A DNA stretch of 64,000 nucleotides from Borreliella afzelii (lineage in GTDB: Bacteria > Spirochaetota > Spirochaetia > Borreliales > Borreliaceae): the NCBI RefSeq assembly GCF_014202295.1, contig NZ_JACHGM010000001.1, forward strand, positions 1 through 64,000. The letters are read 5' to 3'. The notes under the pieces were generated by a model. It did no database searches. It saw only the letters and a list, made by a program, of their open reading frames with translations, and was not told the origin of the DNA. How positions within the stretch are numbered: the first letter of the stretch is position 1; each line of letters starts with the position of its first letter. Of this stretch, positions 49,916 to 59,167 are shown in pieces. A program made the position numbers and the translations under genes.

Positions 49916-51201
49916 TTTTTTAATAATCTCAAAAAGAGAATTGCTCCTGCAATAATTAAAATCAAATTGGGTAAAATAGTAACAATAATAGGATTTGGTG
50001 CATACTGCACAGTATAAACTTTCCCACCAATAAACATTACCCAATAAAAAACACAAATAATAATTGAAATTACAAGCTCAAGAATAATAGAATATTTCTT
50101 GTTAGAATACAGGCCCATTGAAAAAGCTAAAAAAATGAAAAATAAAACTGAAAGTGGCAAACTAATTTTTTGATAAAATTCAAGATTAAACAGAGCTAAA
50201 TTTTGGTTCATGCTTCTATTTTGATAAGGTTTAAAATTTAAACTTAAATTATATATATAGTTTAAATTTTCAAAAACATAAGATTCATCCACATAATAGT
50301 TCTGATTGTATAAATAATTTAAATAAAGATTTGAAAAATTTAAACTTAAAAAGTCTCCTTCTAGATTATTTCTTATATTTGAATCCGCAATTAAATCGTT
50401 TTGCTTTTTAATTAATTTTATAACATCTCTCATACTCATTTGCGAAGGAGTTACATAATTTAACAAAAAACTATCACTAAATGTGACCTGATCGATTGAA
50501 TATTTCATCTTATCTGCATAAAAATAATCATAAAATCCACTCTCACTGTCTGTTAAAGCAATAGATAGAACATCATTTAAAATAAAATAAACTTGAAAAT
50601 TTTCTTTTCTAATATCAAGATTTTTTGCCATAAATATTCTATCAAATCCCTTAAGTCTAGTATTATCAAAAAAAGTTACATTTTTATAACCATTTTCTGA
50701 TTTCTCACCAGAAACAAAAATTAAATCTCCATATTGTTTGCTTGAATAAGGCTTTAATACCAAATGAGGAACTTCTTCTTTTATTTCATTAAAAATTTTT
50801 AACCTACCAATAGATCCAAGTGGAAGTAAAATATCATTAGATATAAAAGATATAAAAACAATAATTATTCCCAATTTAAAAAATGGAATAAGCAAATCAA
50901 AAATTGATATACCAATTGAACGAAAAGCTAAAATTTCATTGTGAATCTTGAATTTATGAATAGTAAGAATTACTGAAATCAAAGAAGCAAAAGGAGGAGA
51001 AAGCGCAATCACCATAGGAAGAGAATATATAATAAAAATAAAAGCTTTAAAAAAAGGAACATAATTTTGAAGAAGTATTCTCATAAAGAATAAAATTTGA
51101 TTTATAAAAAATACGAAAAAGAAAAATAAGAATGTAATTAAAAAATATTTAAAAAATTCAGTAATTATGTAAGACTCATAACTGTTTTTTAATATTTTCA
51201 T
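49912..51201 (-). CDS. LptF/LptG-family permease (first of pair)
   Basis: The 429-residue protein opens with an N-terminal helix and a long hydrophobic region, followed by PMVIALSPPFASLISVILTIHKFKIHNEILAFRSIGIS, in which EILAFRSIGIS is the family's cytoplasmic coupling segment. A periplasmic domain (residues about 150-320) and three C-terminal helices complete the LptF/G layout. It pairs with the next gene (4-nt ATGA overlap), as expected for a heterodimer. Its ATG lies 26 nt inside the upstream propeller lipoprotein gene and has no strong Shine-Dalgarno, so it depends on coupling. Confidence 0.8.
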   Translation of the reverse strand: MKILKNSYESYIITEFFKYFLITFLFFFFVFFINQILFFMRILLQNYVPFFKAFIFIIYSLPMVIALSPPFASLISVILTIHKFKIHNEILAFRSIGISIFDLLIPFFKLGIIIVFISFISNDILLPLGSIGRLKIFNEIKEEVPHLVLKPYSSKQYGDLIFVSGEKSENGYKNVTFFDNTRLKGFDRIFMAKNLDIRKENFQVYFILNDVLSIALTDSESGFYDYFYADKMKYSIDQVTFSDSFLLNYVTPSQMSMRDVIKLIKKQNDLIADSNIRNNLEGDFLSLNFSNLYLNYLYNQNYYVDESYVFENLNYIYNLSLNFKPYQNRSMNQNLALFNLEFYQKISLPLSVLFFIFLAFSMGLYSNKKYSIILELVISIIICVFYWVMFIGGKVYTVQYAPNPIIVTILPNLILIIAGAILFLRLLKK

Positions 51202-52717
51202 CTACAAAAACCAAGCCGTTATTAAGAGTACCTAGTATAACATAATTTTCAAATCTAGAAACTTTTATTAAATTTAAATTAAGAAGTCCATTATTAGGTC
51301 CAAAATAATCCCAATTGTCATTTTCAGAATCATAAATTAACAACCCATGATCAAAGGTTGCAAACAACAACTTTTTATCTTTAATCTCCATATCCATAAA
51401 ATAATTAACATCAATATTATTAGCAATAACGTGCTTTTTATAGCTATTTTTATTTAAATTTAGCTCAAAAAGACCTCCACCATACGTTCCAATAAAATAA
51501 CTATCTTTATAGCCTTTTATAAAATTAATATTTTTTTCATTATCATTTTTGCTAAAAAAATCCAAATGTTCAATCTTCTCTAAATTATCAACATTAATAC
51601 TATAAATAGCCTTGTCAACCGTTCCAACTAATAATAAATTTTTCAAACTATCAAAACACATTGAAGAAATTTTATTAGATCCAAGCGGTATATTTTTCCA
51701 ATTTTTTAAATCATAAAACCATAGCCCAGAATTTAAAGTACCAACAAATATTCCATTTTTAACACCAAGCAAAACTTGTATATTGCTAAAATCAGCATTA
51801 TTAGGAACACTTATTTGCTTTAAATCTCCATCGGCATTATCTATATAATAAACGACATTTTTCCCTCCAATATAAATTGTTCCATTATAATCTGCAAAAC
51901 CCCTAATGCCATTTAAAAAAATGCTTTTTTTATCTTTAAGATAGACTCTACAATCATTTTTTTTAATATTATACCTTAAAAGTCCTCCCAATATATTAGT
52001 TACAAATATATTCTCATTAAAAACAAATGCATCAAAAACGCTATTATCAAGAAATCCCAAAGATTCTAAGTTTAAATGACTTACCCCAAGTTTATTACTT
52101 AAAAAATTATAAATCTCTTTGTCATAACCTGAGATAGAAAATTCATTAATCTCTTTAAATGCAGAAATTGCATCTGATTTTTCTTTAATAAGATACTTCA
52201 ATTCAGCTAATCTTAAACTAGCATGAGAATACTTATAATCTTTTAGAAAAAGGTCAAAATTATATTCAGAAAGATCGTAAAAACCATTCTCATAATTTAC
52301 ATATCCAAAAAACAAATTTGCCTTAGCTAATAATTCCCTGTTATGCTGATTCTCATTAGCTACGATTTTATTCAAATAATAGTTCGTCAAACCAATATCT
52401 TTCTTAGCATAACTTTCTCTGGCTTTTTTAAAATAAAAATTATTTTCTTTTAAAAAAGCATTACTAAGAAAAAAGGATTCATTATCTTTTAATCCTATTA
52501 AATAGTCTCTTTTGAATTTACTCTCATTAATAATATTATTATCACTAATAATAACTGCTTCTTTTTTCTTCTCTACAAGATCACTAATATTAGAATCCTG
52601 AATGGATTGATTTTGAATAGACTCATCTTGAATAGAACTATTTGTAGTAAGACAAGAACAAAATAAGACAAAACATATAAGACGAACTTTAAATAAATTA
52701 TTCAAAACAAATTTCAT
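51176..52717 (-). CDS. Lipoprotein with TPR-like region and beta-propeller repeats
   Basis: The 513-residue product has a signal peptide ending in FCSC (probable lipidated Cys22). A short degenerate repeat (SIQDESIQNQSIQDSNIS) follows, then a helical TPR-like region (residues about 80-180) with LGKI-type repeats such as LFFGYVNYENGFYDLSEYNF. Residues 215-505 form about six propeller blades with recurring patterns (LRYNIKKNDCRVYL, IFVGTLNSGLWFYDLKN, LLVGTVDKAIYSIN, YFIGTYGGGLFELNL, LLFATFDHGLLIYDS, VILGTLNNGLVFVD). Function unknown; a scaffold in the periplasm or on the outer membrane is likely. Its end overlaps the first LptF/G-like gene by 26 nt, and it starts 6 nt after pnp. Confidence 0.8.
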   Translation of the reverse strand: MKFVLNNLFKVRLICFVLFCSCLTTNSSIQDESIQNQSIQDSNISDLVEKKKEAVIISDNNIINESKFKRDYLIGLKDNESFFLSNAFLKENNFYFKKARESYAKKDIGLTNYYLNKIVANENQHNRELLAKANLFFGYVNYENGFYDLSEYNFDLFLKDYKYSHASLRLAELKYLIKEKSDAISAFKEINEFSISGYDKEIYNFLSNKLGVSHLNLESLGFLDNSVFDAFVFNENIFVTNILGGLLRYNIKKNDCRVYLKDKKSIFLNGIRGFADYNGTIYIGGKNVVYYIDNADGDLKQISVPNNADFSNIQVLLGVKNGIFVGTLNSGLWFYDLKNWKNIPLGSNKISSMCFDSLKNLLLVGTVDKAIYSINVDNLEKIEHLDFFSKNDNEKNINFIKGYKDSYFIGTYGGGLFELNLNKNSYKKHVIANNIDVNYFMDMEIKDKKLLFATFDHGLLIYDSENDNWDYFGPNNGLLNLNLIKVSRFENYVILGTLNNGLVFVDENIKKQL

Positions 52718-52723
52718 ATTATT

Positions 52724-54892
52724 TTAATAATCTTTATCTCTAACAATTTCAAGATCAATTTTCCCAAATTTATCTATATCAACTATTCTAACTTTAATTC
52801 GCTGCCCTTCTTCTAATTTTGGAGGTCGAACTAATCCTGCATTGCCCCTTATATTGTCTCCACCACTACCAAATCTAGAATATCTATTACCATGCCCAAA
52901 TCTTCCAGAACCATACTTGCTGTCTCTAGATTTCAAGCGAGTACTTAAAAATCCTTCCTTTGTAGGAGTAAGTTCAATAAAAGCTCCAAAGCTATTAATC
53001 TTTTTAACTATTCCTTCGTAAATTTCACCTACTTTTGGTTCTCTTACAATACTCTCTATTTTTTCTTTAGCCTTTTGCATTTTAAAATCATCATCACCAA
53101 AAAGAATAATCTTTCCATTTTGCTCAATTTGAACCTTAACTTCAAATTCATCTGTTATAGCCTTAACAGTTTTTCCAGTAGATCCTATCACAAGGGATAT
53201 CTTATCAATATCAATTTGCAGTTGAATAATTTTGGGAGCATATTTAGATATACCAACTCTTGAATTCGAAATTACAGAATTCATAATAGACAGTATGTGT
53301 ATCCTACCTACTCTTGCCTGCTCAAGAGCATCTCTCATTAACTGCTTAGTAACATTTTCAATCTTAATATCCATTTGAAAGCCAGTAATCCCATTTTCTG
53401 TACCAGCCACTTTAAAGTCCATATCACCCAAATGATCCTCTTCCCCAAGAATATCACTTAGAACTACATATTTATCCCCTTCGCTAATAAGCCCCATGGC
53501 TATTCCTGCAACTTGCCTTTTAACAGGAACCCCCGCAGACATTAAAGACATGCTTCCAGCACAAACAGTAGCCATTGAAGAAGATCCGTTAGATTCTAAA
53601 ATCTCAGAAACTACTCTAATAGTATACGGAAAATCGTTTTTTCCCGGAATCATTGATTCTAAAGCTCTTTGAGCTAAATGGCCGTGGCCAATCTCACGCC
53701 TACCAGTCATAAGCCTACCAGTCTCACCAACTGAAAATGGAGGAAAATTGTAATGAAGCATAAAATTAAGACGCTTATCACCATCGATATCATCCATTAT
53801 TTGCTCATCAATGCTTGTACCAAGAGTAGTTACAGCTAAAGCTTGCGTCTCTCCTCTTGTAAAAAGTGAAGATCCATGTGTTCTACTTAAAATATCAACT
53901 TCTGCAAGAATATCTCTTATTTCATTGGGCGTTCTACCGTCTGTCCTAATCTTATCATTAAGAATAGAATTTCTAACAATCTCCTTCTCAAAATCATCAA
54001 AAGCTTTATAAAAAAGAGACTCATTACTATCATCCAATTTCTCAAGAGAAGAAAAATGCTCATAAGATTTATTTCGCAGCAAAGTTATGGCTTTATCTCT
54101 ATTAAGCTTTCCTTTAACAAAACAAGCTTCTTTAAGATCGGCATAAATAAAATCCCTAAGCTCCTCTTTAAATTCAAATATTTTTTCTTCAAAAGCTAAA
54201 GGAAGTTTTTCCTTCTCCCCTACAATATCTAAAAATTCTTTTTGAGCATTGCAAATTTGTTTAATATATTCATGTGCACTGTCTATTGCTGACAACAAAA
54301 TATCTTCACTAACCTCATTAGCACCGCCTTCTACCATTGTAATTCCATTTAAACTTCCTGCAACAACAATATCAAGATCAGAATTATGAATCTCTTCAAA
54401 CGAAGGATTTACTATAAACTTACCATTCAAATAAACCATTCTAACAGCTGCAATTGGACCATTAAACGGAATATCTGACAAAAAAACTGCTGTAAAAGCG
54501 GCGTTCATTCCAACAATATCAGGGGGATTGAGTTGATCTGTAGCCAAAGTCGTAGGAATTACTTGAATTTCTCGACCAAATCTTTTATCAAAAAGAGGTC
54601 TCATTGGTCTATCTATTAACCTAGAAACAAGTATTTCTTTATCCTTTGGCTTTCCTTCTCTTTTAATAAATCCTCCTGGAATCTTACCAGCTGCATAATA
54701 TTTCTCATTATATTCAACAGAAAGCGGGACAAAATCTAAATCTTCTCTCACATTATTTGAACAACAAACAGTCGCAAGAACCGAAGATCCTCCATAAGTT
54801 GCAAGAACCGATCCATTAGCCTGCTTGGCCATAAATCCCGTCTCAAACACCAACTCGTCTCTACCTATTTTCAACTTTAATATTTTCCTCAA
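52724..54892 (-). CDS. pnp: Polynucleotide phosphorylase
   Basis: This 3'-5' phosphorolytic exoribonuclease has two RNase PH domains (first with [12 protein letters not shown]; second with [23 protein letters not shown] and [20 protein letters not shown] motifs), then KH ([18 protein letters not shown]) and S1 ([20 protein letters not shown]) domains. In S1 the usual LVHIS strand is replaced by FLSTRL, followed by an Arg/Gly/Tyr-rich insertion (about residues 654-690, with [19 protein letters not shown]). The start is TTG at 54892 with AGAGG 7 nt upstream, 14 nt after the rpsO stop. The rpsO-pnp order is the classical one. Confidence 0.97.
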   Translation of the reverse strand: MRKILKLKIGRDELVFETGFMAKQANGSVLATYGGSSVLATVCCSNNVREDLDFVPLSVEYNEKYYAAGKIPGGFIKREGKPKDKEILVSRLIDRPMRPLFDKRFGREIQVIPTTLATDQLNPPDIVGMNAAFTAVFLSDIPFNGPIAAVRMVYLNGKFIVNPSFEEIHNSDLDIVVAGSLNGITMVEGGANEVSEDILLSAIDSAHEYIKQICNAQKEFLDIVGEKEKLPLAFEEKIFEFKEELRDFIYADLKEACFVKGKLNRDKAITLLRNKSYEHFSSLEKLDDSNESLFYKAFDDFEKEIVRNSILNDKIRTDGRTPNEIRDILAEVDILSRTHGSSLFTRGETQALAVTTLGTSIDEQIMDDIDGDKRLNFMLHYNFPPFSVGETGRLMTGRREIGHGHLAQRALESMIPGKNDFPYTIRVVSEILESNGSSSMATVCAGSMSLMSAGVPVKRQVAGIAMGLISEGDKYVVLSDILGEEDHLGDMDFKVAGTENGITGFQMDIKIENVTKQLMRDALEQARVGRIHILSIMNSVISNSRVGISKYAPKIIQLQIDIDKISLVIGSTGKTVKAITDEFEVKVQIEQNGKIILFGDDDFKMQKAKEKIESIVREPKVGEIYEGIVKKINSFGAFIELTPTKEGFLSTRLKSRDSKYGSGRFGHGNRYSRFGSGGDNIRGNAGLVRPPKLEEGQRIKVRIVDIDKFGKIDLEIVRDKDY

Positions 54893-54906
54893 AATTCAAC
54901 CTCTTT

Positions 54907-55173
54907 TTATTTCCTAAGACCAAGTTTAGATATCAACGCCCTATAAGCTTCTAAATCTTTTTTCTGGTAATACTGCAATAAACTGCGTCTTTGCCCTACC
55001 AACTTTAACAAGCCCCTTTTTGAACTATGGTCTTTTTTATTTATCTTTAAATGTTCAGTTAAATACTTTATTCTACCTGTAATAAGTGCGATTTGAACCC
55101 CAACAGATCCAGTATCACCTTCATTTTTTCCAAATTCAGAAACTATTTTTTGCTTTTGCTTTTTATCTATCAT
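54907..55173 (-). CDS. rpsO: 30S ribosomal protein S15
   Basis: The 88-residue protein matches S15: [46 protein letters not shown] and a C-terminal [12 protein letters not shown]. It binds the central domain of 16S rRNA early in 30S assembly. It is transcribed with pnp, which starts 14 nt later, from a promoter at 55248-55276. A 7-bp hairpin in the leader (55194-55223) may serve in autoregulation, as S15 does in other bacteria. ATG has AGGAG 7 nt upstream. Confidence 0.98.
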   Translation of the reverse strand: MIDKKQKQKIVSEFGKNEGDTGSVGVQIALITGRIKYLTEHLKINKKDHSSKRGLLKLVGQRRSLLQYYQKKDLEAYRALISKLGLRK

Positions 55174-55193
55174 AAAGCAACTCCTATACCATC

Positions 55194-55223
55194 ATAGCAA
55201 AGCTCTAACGAACCTCTTGCTAT
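55194..55223 (-). promoter_or_regulatory. Leader hairpin before rpsO
   Basis: On the minus strand ATAGCAA pairs with TTGCTAT (7 bp plus a possible G-U), enclosing a 16-nt loop region that contains GAGG and AGAGC. It lies between the predicted transcript start (about 55241) and the rpsO Shine-Dalgarno. S15 represses its own mRNA in several bacteria through unrelated leader structures, so this is a candidate site only. Confidence 0.4.
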
Positions 55224-55247
55224 AATTTAAACTAACTACTATGATAG

Positions 55248-55276
55248 ATTATAATATTTTTTTTTAAAAATCACAA
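55248..55276 (-). promoter_or_regulatory. Sigma-70 promoter for rpsO-pnp
   Basis: On the minus strand TTGTGA (complement 55271-55276) and a perfect TATAAT (complement 55248-55253) are separated by exactly 17 bp. The spacer contains a T5-A9 tract. Predicted start at about 55241, giving a leader of roughly 68 nt. Confidence 0.6.
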
Positions 55277-55346
55277 AAACAATTTACTCTTTTCAAGTTA
55301 TTTTTAATAATAAATTATTAAATTGCTTAAAAAAACAAATATAAAA

Positions 55347-56195
55347 TTAAAATATAATAACATATTTATATTTATTCAAATCTATTCCTTTAATGACCGC
55401 TAATATTTCCCCTTCTCTGGATTTCAAAATCTTAAATTCATTAATATTGATTTGAATTTCAACGTAAGCACCATTTTTAACAAGACTTATCTTACTAGAA
55501 TCAATGCAAACCTTTTCAAAACTTTTTAAAGATTCCAGGCTAATTAAGGAGGCTTTGCTTAAATTTTTACACAATGTAGAATCTTCTAATCTAAATATAC
55601 CCACCTTAGTTCTTTTTAAACTACTAACATACGCACAAGAATTTAAAGAATAAGCCAAATCTCTTGCAATACTCCTAATATAAGTACCTTTTGAACAACT
55701 TATTTTCAAACTAAGCAAAGAAGAGCTAAAATCATAGCTTAATCTTTGAATATCATAAACATTTACTCTTCGTTTTTTAATTTCAAAAAACTTTCCATTC
55801 AAAGCAAGTTTATAAGCTCTGCTACCATTAATATGAACAGAAGAAAATCTAGGGGGGCTTTGATAAATCTCTCCCACAAAATCTTTAAGCTTTAAATCTA
55901 TATCCTCTAAATTAGGAATATAATCTGTTTTATTAACTATTCTTCCATTTGGATCAAGAGTATCTGTTTCTAATCCAAATCTAAATTCTGCTACATACTC
56001 TTTATCTAAAGACATGAAATAGTTTGCAAGCTTTGTATATTTTCCTACAAGAGCAATCAAAATTCCACTTGCAAATTTATCAAGTATACCAGCATGCCCA
56101 ACATGATTTGTATTAAAATATTTTTTTATAGGAAAAAGAGTTTCAAAAGAAGTTTTGCCTTGTTCTTTATTAATTAAAAGGAATCCATTTTCCAA
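55347..56195 (-). CDS. truB: tRNA pseudouridine(55) synthase
   Basis: TruB makes pseudouridine 55 in the T-loop of tRNAs. The 282-residue protein starts NGFLLINKEQGKTSFETL and has NHVGHAGILDKFASGIL with catalytic Asp39, then a KEYVAEFRFGLETDTLDPNG segment and SKGTYIRSIARDLA. The usual GTLDPLATG is altered to GILDKFASG, but the Asp is kept. The start lies 2 nt after the rbfA stop. A 173-bp gap with a new promoter separates it from rpsO. Confidence 0.95.
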   Translation of the reverse strand: MENGFLLINKEQGKTSFETLFPIKKYFNTNHVGHAGILDKFASGILIALVGKYTKLANYFMSLDKEYVAEFRFGLETDTLDPNGRIVNKTDYIPNLEDIDLKLKDFVGEIYQSPPRFSSVHINGSRAYKLALNGKFFEIKKRRVNVYDIQRLSYDFSSSLLSLKISCSKGTYIRSIARDLAYSLNSCAYVSSLKRTKVGIFRLEDSTLCKNLSKASLISLESLKSFEKVCIDSSKISLVKNGAYVEIQININEFKILKSREGEILAVIKGIDLNKYKYVIIF

Positions 56196-56197
56196 AT

Positions 56198-56560
56198 TTA
56201 ATTCTCTCTTATAGTATTCAACCCTTCAATTATCTTATTAACATAAAATGATTTAGAAAGAGAATCGTCCTTAACAAACAATAATTTAGGAGTACTTCTA
56301 ACTTTAATTCGCTTAATAATTTGACTTTGAATAAATCCCTTAGCATTATTTAAAGCTTTAACTGCATTGTCCAAAGAAGCGCCTTCCTTGATCGAGCCTA
56401 TAAATACCTTAGCATTTATTAAATCTTTTGAAAATTCTACTTTAACCACGGTTAAAAATGAATGAATTCTGGGATCTTTAATCCCCCTACTCACTATTAA
56501 ATTGCCAATTTCTTGAGCAATAAAACTTTCGAGTTTAAACTTTTTTATATTCTTATACAT
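56198..56560 (-). CDS. rbfA: Ribosome-binding factor A
   Basis: RbfA is a KH-like 30S maturation factor. The protein of about 120 residues has the expected pattern: [41 protein letters not shown], then [30 protein letters not shown]. It sits between infB and truB, the usual order. The start is uncertain: ATG 56560 is used here; an in-frame GTG lies at 56566, and neither has a good Shine-Dalgarno, so translation may be coupled to infB, whose stop is about 20 nt upstream. Confidence 0.93.
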
Positions 56561-56582
56561 AAACACATATAAATCAGCAATA

Positions 56583-59165
56583 CTAAGTTTTAAAAGTTTT
56601 TTTTACCTTTTTTACCTCAAATGCTTCAATTATATCTCCTTCTTTAATGTTAGCATAATTATCAATCATAATACCACACTCATATTGCTCAGCAACCTCT
56701 TTAACATCATCTTTAAATCTCTTTAAAGATGAAATTTTACCAGAATGAATCTGTAAACCATCTCTCATCACATTAGTAATCGCATCTCGTTTTATTAGCC
56801 CCCGAGAAACATAGCAACCAGCTATTACCCCAACTTTAGGGACATTAATTACAGCTCGCACTTCAGCAAAGCCAATAAACTGCTGTTCAACATCTGGTTC
56901 AAGCATCCCCTCAAGAACTGATTTGACATCACTTATAGCATCATAAATAACATTATACTTTCTAATCTCAACTTTTTCCTGATCTGCAAGTATTTGCGCT
57001 TTTACAGTAGGTCTTACATGAAACCCAATAACAATAGCATCGCTTGCTGAAGCAAAGCTAATATCTGTTTCAGTTATTACACCCGCTGATGAATGCACAA
57101 CTCTTACTCGAACCTCATCGTTTGTTAATTTTTCAAGAGAATTCTTTAAAGCCTCGACTGAGCCTTGAACATCTGCTTTTAAAATTATTTTAAGCTCCTT
57201 AAGTGTTCCTTCTTTGATTGAATCATAAAGATTTAACATGGTAACTTTCTTTACATTTTTAGAAGATTCATACTTTTTAAGATCCTGTCTTTTGGAGCTG
57301 ATTAATTTTGCTTCTTTCTCAGTTTTAGTTACTTGAAAAGGATCCCCAGCCTGAGGCATTGAAGAAAATCCTAAAACACTAATAGCCTTAGCAGGTCCAA
57401 CGCTCTTAACAGAAACACCCTTATCATTAATTAATGCCTTAACTTTACCATAGCACGCTCCACCTACAAAAGAATCTCCCACATAAAGTGTTCCATCCTC
57501 AATAATAACAGAACAAACTATTCCGCGCCCCAAATCAATCTTGGCATCAAGTACTTTTCCAATAGCTCTTTTAGATGGGTTTGCCTTTAATAACATCATA
57601 TCTGCCTGCAAAAGAATCATATCAAGAAGTTCAGAAATTCCTATATTTTTAAGAGCAGAAATCAACACAAAAATAGTGTCTCCTCCCCAATCCTCAGGTA
57701 CTAAGTCATATTCTGAAAGCTGATGTTTAATCTTATCAGGATTTGAATCTGGCAAATCAATCTTATTTATAGCAACAATAATCGGAACATTTGCTTCTTT
57801 TGCATGATTAATAGCCTCAATAGTTTGAGGCATAACACCATCAATTGCTGAGACAACAAGAACAACAATATCTGTAACTTGGGCCCCACGACTTCTCATC
57901 ATAGTGAAAGCTTCATGGCCAGGGGTATCTAAAAATGTTATTTCTCGACTATTATATACAATAGTATAAGCTCCAATATGCTGAGTAATACCGCCAGACT
58001 CTGTTTGATTTATATCTATATTTTGAAGCACGGAAAGTAGTCTGGTTTTACCATGATCAACATGTCCCATTATTGTAATAACAGGTGGCTTTTCAATTCT
58101 TTTACTCTGATCCTCCACCTCTTCTTCTATAACCGTTTCATCATAAATAGAAACAACATTAACTTTTGAACCATATTCTTCAACTAAAATAGTTGCTGTA
58201 TCAGAATCTATCTTTTCGTTAATAGTCACCATTACGCCCAAAGCCATTAATTTAGCAATCAAATCAGAGGATTTTAAATTCATTTTTCTTGCAAGATCAG
58301 AAACAGTAATGCTACCCATAATATCAATTGATTTTGGAATAGGGTTAGCTAAATTTTCTCTTTTCTTTTTTTGAAGTTGCTCAAAAACCTTTTGCTCAAT
58401 TGTTTTGCTCTCAGTTTCTGCTTTTTTCCTCTTATAGCTTTTTTGACTTTCTTGTTGTTGTTTTTTCTTTTCACCAAGCTTACGATTTAACTCTTTACTA
58501 TTCTCAGAATCTGTTGAAGATGCACTGCTAACAATAGAAGGAACTTTGGTTTTTATAACTCTTCTAAAAGACACAGAAGTAGTATACTTATTTTGGGTGT
58601 TATTTTTGGCAACATATGTTTTTTTTGTCGAACCTTGATATTGAGAAGTTAAACTATCCCTATTTTGTGAATACCCACCACCGGTTCTACCGTCCCTATT
58701 TTGTGAATATCCACCAGTTCTACCGTCCCTATTTTGTGAATATCCACCGGTTCTACCGTCCCTATTTTGTGAATACCCACCAGTTCTACCGTCCCTGTTT
58801 TGTGAATATCCACCAGTTCTACCGTCCCTATTTTGTGAATACCCACCAGTTCTACCATCCCTATTTTGTGAATACCCGCCAGTTCTACCATCCCTGTTTT
58901 GTGAATATCCACCAGTTCTACCGTCCCTATTTTGTGAATACCCGCCAGTTCTACCGTCCCTATTTTGTGAATACCCACCAGTTCTACCGTCCCTGCTGTG
59001 CGAATATTCAATTTTATTGTTGTGCTTATGCAAATCAGTAGAACCACTTGGATTATTTTTACCACTCAAATCGTTATGTGTTACAATTTTTACCACCTTC
59101 TTCCTTAACTTAATAATCTTAATTTTTTTACCATCTTCATTTTTATCATCAATATTTTTCGACAA
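56583..59165 (-). CDS. infB: Translation initiation factor IF-2
   Basis: IF2 is the GTPase that brings initiator tRNA to the ribosome. The 860-residue protein has an N-terminal variable region with ten 11-residue repeats (58-168), a basic region, an IF2N domain ([24 protein letters not shown]), the G domain with GHVDHGKT at 367-374, DTPGHEAFT and NKIDLP, then domains II-IV with [15 protein letters not shown]. The start is TTG at 59165 with GAGGAG 5 nt upstream, 2 nt after the nusA stop. It belongs to the rimP-nusA-infB-rbfA-truB operon. Confidence 0.97.
58663..58994 (-). repeat. 33-bp tandem repeats inside infB
   Basis: Ten copies of a 33-bp unit encode [11 protein letters not shown]; one copy has an extra Gly codon, and a degenerate eleventh copy (NRDSL) follows. 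The conserved GTTCTACCGTCCC core on the plus strand recurs every 33 bp from 58684 to 58981. Copies differ by scattered synonymous changes (for example TAC/TAT, CCA/CCG, CTA/CTG), while the peptide is nearly constant. Confidence 0.95.
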
Positions 59166-59167
59166 CC

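Noticed and set aside
49916..50056. Upstream 47-codon extension of the second LptF/G-like permease
   Set aside because: The extension is Cys/Tyr-rich out-of-frame reading of the preceding permease gene; ATG 49915 with ATGA overlap is the natural start.
58663..58994. Regularly spaced repeats that could suggest a CRISPR array
   Set aside because: Units are contiguous 33-bp in-frame codons without unique spacers, and they lie inside infB; no cas genes are present.
58616..59041. Plus-strand 141-codon open frame opposite the infB repeats, rich in [11 protein letters not shown]
   Set aside because: It is the antisense image of the 33-bp repeats and shares their period; the minus-strand frame is part of IF2 with clear downstream domains.
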